NCBI GenBank assembly: GCA_018873245.2
Contig: JAEMBT020000003.1
Coordinates: forward strand, 10,177,843-10,241,842
Direction of reading: 5' to 3'
Source: Archegozetes longisetosus
Taxonomy: Eukaryota > Arthropoda > Arachnida > Sarcoptiformes > Trhypochthoniidae
Length of the DNA stretch: 64,000 nt
Shown here in pieces: positions 15,101 to 27,498 of this stretch (positions within the stretch are counted from its first letter, which is position 1; the number at the start of each line of letters is the position of its first letter). A program made the translations under genes and the position numbers. The notes beneath the pieces are model-generated. The model saw only the letters and a list, made by a program, of their open reading frames with translations. It was not told the DNA's origin and did no database searches.

Positions 15101-18100
15101 TCGCAATTATATTTCTTTTGACAACTGTTTCGAGCGATCATTCGAAAATACTGGATCTTTGCGTTGATCCTGTCATACATTCAGCCGAACGACTACTCAA
15201 CGACACAATCCGTATCTATAAAGGTTATCATTACTGGGATCTAATAGGACTTCCAGATACTGTCGGACATCTCGATGGCCCGCACAAGATATGGTATAAA
15301 TATATGGCACCAATTCATAGAAATGCTTCAACGATGACAGCTCTGGCTGGTGATCCGAAAGGCCTCCACTACAAGTTTATGGGCAAAAAATATTGGTCGT
15401 GGAATCAAGATGGAAATCTTGACTTATTGACTGCAGCTTTTGGTGAGAGTGGCGTTGACTGGCCAGTAATGCCTGAATATGGTTTTACGGCTGTATTTCA
15501 TGACGCAAATGCTTCGGGTTTAGGGTTTCCGATTATGTACGCGTTCAAAGGAATTAAAGTCTATTACTTCAATACAGCTCTAAGAGTTATTTGGCCTCAA
15601 GTAGGTAATCGCGAAGGATACATTGGCGGACAATATGGCGAAAACTTTCCCGCAGACATAACATCAGTATTTTCGTGGCCTACGGACGAACCGGGTGTCA
15701 AATTTTATGTCTATTTATTCAGAAGAGATCAATACTGTTTTCGTCCCTGGAAGCTAAAAAGCGGTAAAGACTGTGACAAGTGGAGGTCAAACAAAGAACT
15801 TTTTGGATGTGATATTAGACAAACAGGTTCGAAGCCGACTGAAGAACCCGATAATATCGAACCGATTGTTGCAGATCCCGTAGATGTCACAACAATAGGA
15901 AGTTTTGCTGTTATGCTGCAGACAAGTTTCGCTTTAGTTTTGGCCTCTTTTTATATTACACTTAATTCTTGAAGAAATTGATTTAATTTTGACTATTTCT
16001 TGATAACTAGTTTATTAATTATTATATTTTTACTTTACCCTCAAATATTTTAAATTCAGCTTAAATTTTATCAATTATAAGGAGACTATACTTGTATATT
16101 TTACTAATAAATAAGTTTAGTTTAGAGATTAAACTAGTCTGTTCTCTAAAGCGGAACAGTTTGATAAACCATTCAAAATAGTCTGATTGACTCAATTCTT
16201 ATATAATAGTTTTAGATATACTGCAATATCACATAATTGCAAAGATAGACGTGTGGACAACTTTTATGATCAAGTTATAGCATATACATTCATTGCTTAG
16301 AATTGCAAACAATTTTCTATTCATAAAAGTTTGCACAAAACTAAATGATGTCTTTATTGATTTTAAAAGTACTTAACAGTATTTTTTTAGTTACCTAAGA
16401 CTTCAAATTAGTTTTAAAGCCTTTATGAACATTAGAAACAGTTATGTATTCATCAATGTTAATAGCGATTATCTATAAATCCCGTTTGACAACTGTATCG
16501 AGCTAGACTTCTATAATCCCATCTCTTTATGAAGAATCTGCTGTCTTACTGGTTATACTTTTAAATGTCAGTCGACCCGATAGTGAGAGTGACGGAAAAG
16601 AAGGACTATATTGATCAGCTCTACCAAAAACTGGCATAACAGCTGTCTATCAGAACGCAAATGCTTCGGGTTTATAGTTTCCGATGTTTGTTGGATTCTA
16701 TAACAACACAGTTTACTAATATTCGTTTAAGCGTAAATATAGTTTAAACGTTATTTATACTGTTGTTATTCATAAAAATGGACACGTTAGCGGGCAGTTT
16801 GACAAAAATTTTGCCACATCAGCATTTTCGTGGCCTTCGAAGAATAAGAATGTAGAATATTATGTATATTTATTCAAAGGAGATCAATACTGCTTCCGGT
16901 CCTAGAAAGCTGAAATCGGTAATAAATATAAATGTAGGAGTAATAAAGAGCTGTCTGGATGTCCAGACGCGGGCGATACACGATTGTCACCAATTGAAGG
17001 ACTGTCACATACGGAAAGACCTCCTAATACAGAACAAAGCCCTACAGAATCTTCTAATTCAAAGCAGTTATTCATAGTTTACTAATGCAGAGCAGAATCT
17101 TTCAGAACTTGATCCCTCAGCGGCTACAGAAGAAGAATCGAAAGTTAGTCTCACCGTTAGATCTGAAGAAAATATCACTTTATTAATGACATCTATTTGT
17201 TTCATATTTAACCTTCTATTTATTAAATTTTTATAGTTTAATAAGTAAGTGAATCAAATTATTTATTACAATATTGACTGACTTGCTAAAAGAATTTTCT
17301 GTAAACATTAATGGTATACTCAATACAATCAACTTTAAGTATAATAGAAGGATTAAGTTAGAAGAGATTCGACTAAGTATATTAGCGACTAATCAATGGA
17401 TACATTTGCTGTCAAAATTGCTTCCGAAATCGATGCACCCAACCATGAGTTTTCAATAAAAAGTTCAGTCTACTATAAGTAGTTTAAACATCAAATCATA
17501 AAATATCACTTGAATAACAACTGAAATAATGGCAATTTTATGATAAATACTAGCAGTATATTCCAAAAAACCCTTGTTTATCACACAAAACTTGAAAATA
17601 ATTTTGACTTTGATAAGATTTAAGAGACTTATCCCTTGGGACTCGTATGAGAGTTAGAGTCAGCAAAACTAAAGGATTATTACTTAACTGCATTGTGAAA
17701 TATTAGATCAATCGGCAATTTCATTACGACTCAATATCTTCAATGCCATCAGTACTTGAGACTCAAGAGCGACAAAAACATCGTCTAATAATATAATGTG
17801 AATGAGCCAAAGCATTAGCGCCATATGCGATCGACTTCTTATATAAGAAATACCTGAACAAGTCATTACATTTCTCTGGCATAACATAAAAGCAAACTAG
17901 GAGAAAAACAGTTTATAAGTAAATAAACGGAATGTGGATTCATTTGAAAACTTGCAGTTATATTAGAATTTATGGTTTCGAAATAATTCATATTTTTCTT
18001 ATTTCTGCCAGCAGTCAATTATTTGTTGCGAAATTTAGTGCTGTAGCGTAGGTCGTCGTGTTAGCTTAATGCGCATCAGGCATTTAAACATTTTCTTCTC

Positions 18101-19151
18101 TAATTAGATAACTGAACGGTATAAAGTGTTAACGACTAAAGTTTATGTTTTATGTTTCAAACAATAATACAAGAGTATTACGAAACGTGCTTTTTATCTC
18201 AGCTCAAAATATCAGGTCTTTAGAAAATTGTCTCATTCTTATGATAAAACAGAAATATTGTCTTTTATGTACTGAACGTCTTCAGAATATGAAGTGTTAG
18301 TTTTAGAAAATGAAACTAAGATTCTACACTAAGTATTCGGTGTATGCTTCTGATAAGCGCTCTTATAATTATAAAAACTGAAGTCTGTCTCTTGTTTTTA
18401 TCTTAAATATAAAGTTTGATAGGATTTATGTCGAAATCAAATTTATTTTCTTATTCGATTAATGAGAGCTCAGTCAAGGTTCAACTCAAGCTCAAATCTG
18501 ATTCGATATATTGGCATTTGTGACACTAGAAGTCGAGCTATATCTTTAAAAACTGAATCGAATCTGATTCGGAGTCAAATCAAATCAGATCTAACAATAA
18601 ATTGAATTTTTTCAGTCGATAAGTTAGATGACACCCTATTCTGGAGAACACTGAAAGAGATTCCAGCTTTAGCTTTTTAAATTTTTACTCAGGCTATAAT
18701 TTTCACATAGATGTCAACAGAATTTCAAGTTTAGTATTCAAGCGATTAGATCAGGAATTGTTAGGCATTAAATCATAACAATTGTATTGAACTTGCGACT
18801 TGTGATTTTGTATAAGTTAAGCTTTTATTACACCAAACAACTGAAACTTTGAGTCCAAGAGTTTAGTCACGATTTGTGGTAAATCACTAGAAGATAAATA
18901 AGAGGAATAGTTTTGTTTGGCCTTCTAGAAGATAGCCTCATATAGGCTACTATTTTTATATCAATATGAAATCAAAATGAGAGCTACAATTCCTGAGCAA
19001 ATAATCATTAGAGCGAAATCTGGGCTCATAAGAACCCATTCACTCAGAACAATATTCTTAGATATAATATTCCTGTATTGAGAATATGTATACAAAAACC
19101 AGTGCAAAAGTCGATTTTCAAACTGTCCAAACTAGCGATGACTATAACCGT

Positions 19152-19182
<31 letters not shown>

Positions 19183-19201
19183 TGAGTGAGTGAGTGAGTG
19201 A

Positions 19202-19263
<62 letters not shown>

Positions 19264-22200
19264 AAAATATAAAAAAAGAGTCGAACGGATGTGGAGAAGG
19301 AAATACCCCGAGTGTGAGATGGGCTGAACGTGATGTGAATCGTGCCATTTATTATCACTGATGAGCGAACAGATTTATAAGGCGAGAAAAATTAAGAGCG
19401 AATGAGAGAAATTGAGAGACGAGGCCGAAAGAGTGAGAGAGAAATGGATTGCTGTGTCTTACATAATTGCATTTTGTTTGGATAACAGATATTTTAATTA
19501 TCTTGTTAACTATCAGCTACTTAGATATTTTTTACCATAAATATTGGACACGCTGAGTACAAGTTGATTAAATTAATTGAATAGTATATATCAGAATGAA
19601 CGATAAACTTGAAAATAAAAAATTATTAGTTTTGGTCGTGAAAATAGCTAATCTTTTAACTTAGGCGATCAATTGCCTATACCTAAGGTCTAGCATAAAT
19701 CTTATTGATACGCAGTAAACGATAATTAAAGTTAGAGCACAAGAATCGTGTTTTAATTAAAAGTGATTGGCTGTACATCCGTTTTTAAGAGTCACTTACG
19801 ATTCTTTGCTCACAAGAAGACAAGATTTTGCTTGATAATTTAGCTTAAGTCAAATTAGTGCAAAACCAATAAGAAGATTCTATTGATTTACACTTTTCCT
19901 TGTTTGAAGATTGCAATACTTCATTGTAATAACAACATCAATAGTCTTTTCGATAAAATAGATAAAAGCTAATTTAATCGTAAATTTAAAATAAGTTAAG
20001 TTACATCTGTGTATTTATCTGATACATTGTTTACTGTAGTAAACAATGCGATCAAAACTATTAAATGCTTGCAAAAATTTAAAATCCAATAGAATCACTC
20101 CATGCGAATCACTCGATAGTTTAAAAATAACTATTTTCATCAGTTTTATTCTGTTCTGTCAATTAACTCAATTATTAAAATCGCAATAATATATGCATTG
20201 TTTATATTATGTGACACTCCATGCGCTTAAAACCTAATTTGCAACTAAATTGTTTTCGAAAATTAGTAGTGAGAAAAACAAACTGCTATTAATTCACACC
20301 ATGCAGTGCTTAGATCAAAATCCTAATGTATTTGTATATTATATAATAGTATGGTAAAATTCTTATGGTAAAATCATATAGTTTTCTGTGTAGTGTAGCT
20401 TTGATTCAATGGTTTTAGGCTTTGTTGAGGGTTTGAGAGGGAAATCAACGTTTGCACATAAATTGGTTCAAATCACTTGTTCATTGACTTACCCACAGTT
20501 CCCGTATTGTTGACACCTAATGGTCGGATTCTAGAATCATATCTTCCATCACCGATAATTGAGTCTAATATTCGCTTTTCAATGGCTCGGATATTCGCAC
20601 TGGCCCTACATTAGAGTAAAAGCACTTCCAATCAATACTTTGTTATTTCCAATACTATACAAAACATTATATATCATTACATTAAAGATATTGCAATGCT
20701 TTAGTTTAGCTAAAAAATTGAGAGAATCGCTAGACTGAAACAAAAATTCGTTGCAGCGAAACTAATGATTATGTAAATTATTTCATGAGAATTAGCGAAT
20801 TTTTTCCTTCCTCTTAATCAGTAAATAATTGATAGTTATGCTGATAAGGATGACAAAATTTCTAATATTGTTTAACGGCAATCGAATCACCGAATAATTA
20901 CAATTATTACAGGAATATTCTGGCATTAATTAGTGTATTGTTAAGTATACAGTAATTTATTAAATGTTAAGCTATATCCGAATTAGACTATGAGGACAGA
21001 ACTTCATATAATTTGTTTTCTTTAACTAAACATTTATGATATTAATAGAAAAACAACCGAAAAATGAACGTCAAATACTTTTATGCATTGACGAAATTGT
21101 CATTTTCTTGCCTTTTGTTCAGTTTTGAGAATCAATATTAATGAAAATGATATTAGATTTATAGATTTTCTCAAAACAAGTTAAATAATCCGAAAATATC
21201 ATTAATCACTCATATTAGACGAAATTGCGCTCAATTCTCACAAAATTAATGGAAAAATTTTCGTATAATTTATTGAAACTTCAAGTTTAAGACTTCAGTT
21301 GATTAGAAATTTAATAAATTATTTTCAACTGATGGTCATAAAGAAAAAAGTTGTTTAAGATCTTTGTTAATAAAGAAGTCAAAAATTGTATGAGAAATCT
21401 GAAGAAAAAAGATTCAAATAAGAACTAAACGAGGATATTTGAAAAACAGCTTTAGTAAAAAAGCTTACGCGTAGCATGCAAGTGACACAATGATTAATGT
21501 AAATCACCATTTAGTATTGCAGCATTTGTTGATACAGACAAATACTAATCAATTAAAATGTTATGCAAAATATTGCTAACTAGCATTACATGTTTATGAC
21601 TATGTTTTACAAAATTTGCCTCATGTTTATGTCATTTCCTAATACGCTCACAAATAAACAATTTTCTTCATAATTTGTAAATAAGAAAAATTTGTCCCTA
21701 ATCTACAGATCAGATTAGACCAGAAAGGCAGAGATCGAAAAAATGTTATTAATGCATAAACTTTTAAAGCTAAGTAAAAAGTGGCAAATCTGATAATAAA
21801 TTTGTATTAATATTGAAGAGTAATATTTATGCAGAAAATTATGAATAATGTACTAAACTATAATGAAAAATAATAAAAACTTATAAGACATGAAAAATGT
21901 TGTGATTCGTTGGAATACACTGTTATTGTTCGTACTAAAAAGATTGATAATAATTCTCGATTTTGTCATTTAATAACGAATTTTTGTCTCTATTCAACTT
22001 CCGCTTTGACGCATCAATGATTCCATTGCTTTTCCTCTAACTCTCTCTAACATTACAATAGTATCTGCTATTTGTTATTTCTAGCAACAATTTCTTACTA
22101 TTCTCAAGGAATATTCCTTGCCTATTCTTTCTCGTGTTTTTTTCTCTTTCTTTTCGTGTTCACTCAAATGCTGTCATTTCTTTCACTTATATTTTTTCAG

Positions 22201-25200
22201 CCAATTTCTGCCCTAAACTATAATAAGAGGTTTGACATAAAAGACTTTTTTAGTCTGTACTCAAACTTGTTGTGATATAAGGTATTATTTTTATAATGAA
22301 CAAAATCACTGTCTAATAGTTTTTGAACGAACGCATCGCTGAAAAGTTTTAGTTCTCACGATTGAAACCATTTTTTATTTACATAACACATAAAACATCT
22401 AAGTAATAGTTAAGCCATATTATCGGACAATCATCGATTCACCGATTATGAAAATAAGCTCAGTTTTAGTTTAGATTATTTTGACGTTCAATTTTAAAGT
22501 TCAACGAAACAGACATTTAAACGCCTTTTAATTTAAAATAGAAGTGAATTGAAGGATCAGTAGAGACTGGAAATTACCATAATGCGATTAAATATGAGTT
22601 TAAATAAAAAATCAATCATTTGTTGATAAAAAATCGAGCAATGCATTTAGAAGCTTTCTAAAGTTCAAATATTTATCTATTTGATTAAGAACAATCATAA
22701 TATTAAACAACTAGGTGAAATGGTTCGACACAAAAGTTACGTCTATCGACCAAATGGTAGGCAAACATTAACAAAAACGTAGTATTTTATAAAATGCGGT
22801 TTTTTGCGCATTCATTTAAAAGGCAATAATGAAATTTCACAATTTTTGTCTAATTTTTGGTTCGGGTTTTGGTTTAACGTTAGCTTCATTTGCTTTATAT
22901 TTGTTTATAAATAGACTCAGAGACCAAAATACTGACCAAATTAGTGTCAAACCGTTTATAACTATTAATGCGAAACGCAATTCACTTAAGATAAAGGTCC
23001 CGAAACATATCGTTCCCGTAATTATCGGCCATTCAGGCGAAAAGATCAAACAAATCGAGACGAGAACCAATACTAGCATTCATTTCGACAACAAATGTCT
23101 AGTTATCGATGACTTGAATGAAACTGAAGTCAAAACTAAAATTGAAACTGAAGATGGATTCAATAATTGGTCCGAAGAAGATATTGATAACAGTCTTAAG
23201 GATGGCATAAACCAAAAGAGAGAAGAGTTTCGTTTCGTTAATATTAGGGGCAGTCCAAAGAATATACGATTGGCTGAGGATATCATTAATGGTATGATTG
23301 CTGACGAGAATAATAAGAATAGTTGAGATATTGTTTCGATCCCTTTGGGCTGTAATATTATCGGTCCTTTCGGTCAAACTATTAATGAGATTTGTTTTAT
23401 ATCTGGGGCAAAGATTAAAATGATTGCAAGTCGTTATAATAACAATCGTTCGGTTCTTATTTGTGGCAATGAGTCGGAGAGGACTTGTGCCAAACAAATG
23501 ATTCAGACTATTGTCAACACTTTTAATGATGACACCCATTAAATTAATCATTGGTTCATTTTTTGTATTGTTAGTGTTTGTCTTCAACTTAAGTCTTATT
23601 GTAGTGTAAAAGTGATAATTAATCCTTAATTACGAGATATCTTCATATCTGATTTAATTTACAAAATGAGTTTCTTATATTCATTTTGTATTAACTAATG
23701 AATCGTATTATGAAAAGACTCAATTTTTGAATAAATGTCTCATTCAAATTATAATCTTATTGCTACCTATGAGTGAAGTGTTCTAATACATTAGTCAGTT
23801 TTCATAAACTCTATATTAAACGCAATGGAAGTGAAAGCTTAGCCAAAAACTTTCACTTGTAAACTGAAACAGAATGCAAAACAAGCATAAGTGGCAAACG
23901 AATTTATTTAATAGAGTGTAATCGAAATATCTGTCTTGAAAATTGGATCCTCTTTATATATATCCTTCTTTAAGATGACAACTTTGAGTTTATTGATCGG
24001 CAATTGAAACATACTTGAAAATATACAGAATGGAGCCTTTATTCTTATTCTTTTGCAAAATCGATTAGATAAATCGGAGATGGACTGTATGTTTGTTTTT
24101 TATATGTAATAAAAATAAAGGTTTTTAATAGACTTCTTTCATGAGATGAGAATCTGTTGCCTTTAGAAAAGTTTTAATGTTGTTTTTACTGAGTTTTGCT
24201 CTTATATGAAAACATAGCAGTACTCTATAAAGTGTACGAGTCTTTAGAGAATGATAGAGAAGAGTGAATGTGAGATATAAGGAGAGAGTAATACAATGTG
24301 CATAATGTTTAGTGCGGCAGATGTTCCGATTCTCTGTCGAGGTCTGTATGTGTTTTCAGAAGAGATGGAACATTATAGAGAGAATAATCCCATCTTTTCG
24401 ATTGTCACTTTTAATGCAACATATTTTTTACCCTAATTCACCATTAAATCTAATATAAGTTATCGAATATTGTTGAGCACATCCGTATGAATCAATGGCT
24501 GCATATAAATAATTCTTTATTAGCTTCTATGACAATACTGATGTTTTAGTGCTAAATACTTGGAAATCTTTAGATCTTTTCCATTCCGCTAAAGAATAAA
24601 TCTATTATTGTTGAGTAAAATTTAGATTCTCTAAGTTGAGTTTGAGCTTGCTCTCATTATAAGCTTTGCATTGAAGGCGATCAATATGAAAATATCTTTT
24701 AGCATGTAGATTGTTTAAATTGAGTCTTAATCTTGATTTTCGTTGAAGATTCATTAAACCAAGGTTTACATGTTAGGAACTAAACAATGCATAGTAGATC
24801 TGCTTTCAGATGTGCTATTAAATTATAAAAGAGTTACATGTAATTCAAGTTAACTGGTTATGTTATGTGGTTAGGAAGTTTACGATATTGTTATTATTGC
24901 ACCAAAAAGTATATGATATTCCTTGAGTTCCATTTATTATGAATGTCCGGTTATTTACAGATAACATCATTAGTTCTGTATAATAAGTGTCACATAAAAA
25001 GTTAAGTATCACTAAAATGATCGGCGTCTGTCTGATGAGAATATTGACTGTAAAAGTTAGTCTGAGCGAGGCTTTTAGTTAGATCGAACATTGAGCTACT
25101 TCTTGCATAGGGTTGACGCTTATCAACAATTCATATTGATTTAAGTTAAATCCAGGCTTCACTTTAAGCGTTAAATCGATCAAGAATCTTCAGTTCCAGA

Positions 25201-27446
25201 ATTTATTATTCAATATTCAGATTTGAGCAAATTCTAGATAATCCTCAACTTTTATTCGATTTGAATGGTATGAATCCTGCATTTTTGAAATCAACTCTTT
25301 GTTCGGTTGCAGTCTGTTAATCAAGTTCTACCTGCTATTCAATAAATTATAATTATTTTTAATGCATCAACTGATTTATGATTTTGCAGAACCCTCTGCC
25401 TTAAAGTTATTTGCCAAATTTTGTACAACCCAAAGATGATAAACTTTATTCACGCATCGATTAAATGCCATTCAATTGATTTCAGACTAGTGTTTATAAT
25501 ATAAATAAATTATTAGATTGTTTATGCTTTAATGCACGCAAAGTATCTATTTCATGAAGAATATTAAGCAATCATTGATTCCAATGTTTATAATAGCGAT
25601 TATGAATGTCCAGAAATGCTACGCATTGGTTTTGATTTTAAACTTGAGTTTGTCATACTCTGCAATTCTGGTACGATTTGGCGCATTTCATGTTTTTAAT
25701 TGAACGCTCATCATATTTAATCATCATATTTAACGATAATGATGGATAATTTTGTTAACTAAATGGTTTGACCTGCTATCCTAATTAATATATGCATCTG
25801 TTTATAATTTTTGTAACTCGAATTGACTGCACTCTCGGATCGATTTCCATCTAAACTTCAAGTCAACTGAGAGTGTATGGGATCGCGTGTTTGTGTCGCA
25901 TTTCGATTTTTCGGGGAATCCAATTAATGTATAGCGAACAAAAGAAAAGAAAAATCATAGAAAGAGAACGGAGAGGAATACAAACATTAAGAATGAAAAC
26001 CAAAGTAGTTAAGAGCAAATCAATTTAAAGCAGAAATAGTGTACACAACACTCACTAACTTTAGGTCATAATAACACGAATCGCTTTCAGAGTTTGATTA
26101 TTTTCATTTTTTTCATTACTTGTTTTATGTGAAACACAGCTTTTGTACTCATGTGTAAATCATATTATAATTAGCTCTTGTTACCATAATCTAGATTATT
26201 TTTGCACTCAACAAATCTTAAAATGCTTTATATAGAAAATAATGGATAATAACGTTTTATATAGTGTTCTTCAAAATGAGAACTAAGTTTAAATTAAGAA
26301 TTATTGAGTAGTCTTATAACTAAAATGTGATTGAAAATATAGCCAACAATATATGCCAATATAGCCAACTAAATCTCACTTGAGATGTAGTTCATCTCAC
26401 CGTAGGTTCAAAGTATGATTTACAATGTATTTCAATGAAAAGTTCATAAACATATAGATTTGAAACCTAAAATATTGAATTCCTAGAACAAGTTCATATT
26501 TGAGAGCATGAACAATTGCATGTAATTTACATGGGCAGATATGATTTTGAAAATTTGTTTTGTCAATCGTTATCTGCCTCTATAGGAAGAAAATCTAGTC
26601 AGCCCTTCTATCGAAAATGAATAATAAGAGCAGATTTTTAAGATACCTAGGCTATTAAATAAACATTTAGAGATCATATTTATGTCGATAACGAGAAAAG
26701 TACATTAGAATATGCCTAATAGTAAATATAATGGTAAGATTCGATTAGATGTTCGATTATGCACAAAAATTTTGGTTGGGTCTTAAAGCAATTGAAGGTC
26801 ATTTTCTAACGAATAATACTTTTTCATCCCTTTATAATACTTAATGCATATTAATGTAGAAGCAATTTTTCTTTTCTTTCTAACTACACATTACAGCACA
26901 TTAATCACTATTGATTTATGTCTCAAAAAATTCAAATTTATCTATAATTTTGAATTAAGTTTTTGTGTTCAAATTCAGGTTACAAATTTTAAGAATATTA
27001 GTGCAGAGAATATATGAACGTTTATAACCTATTTTTTGTTTATTCTAATAATGTTCGCAACAGTTTTGGTTTTGTGAAGCAAGCATTCGATTATTTGATA
27101 ACATCCGACAGGGAAGGAAACGGCTTTCATTGTTCAATCAAAATATTGTATTAAACTTAATAGAGAATAAGCTTCAATACTTTTTCTCAAAAAAAATTGC
27201 CATCGCAATTGTTTTAGTGCAATTTTCCATATTTTAATTTAAACTTAGGCTCCGTTAACTTTTTATCTGTCACTTAAGACTTGATGGGTTTCATTCGCGA
27301 TTATAACTGGTGTCGATTTCAATTAATTCAATAACGAAATGAAAATATCTTCGACTTTCCTACTATTAGATAAAGTGTATATATTTTTTTACGTTCCCTA
27401 AACGAATATTCTCCTGAGGAAAATGCAATAAATTAGTGAAGAAAGT

Positions 27447-27498
<52 letters not shown>

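Larger units (their letters stand above)
17237..20492 (-). other. GluCl: GluCl intron 2, right part
   Basis: Non-coding except for the GA/GAGT microsatellite near 19.2 kb and a palindrome near 20.03 kb, both listed separately. No gene seen. Confidence 0.55.

Noticed and set aside
19044..19358. Two overlapping Ser-Leu repeat frames on the minus strand
   Set aside because: Both are translations of the GA/GAGT microsatellite.
23324..23326. Selenocysteine at the TGA of the KH frame
   Set aside because: KH proteins have no redox-active Cys at this place and I see no convincing SECIS core downstream. A dedicated search would settle it.
24296..24436. 46-codon plus-strand frame in GluCl intron 1
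   Set aside because: Too short, no signal peptide or motif, no supporting context.
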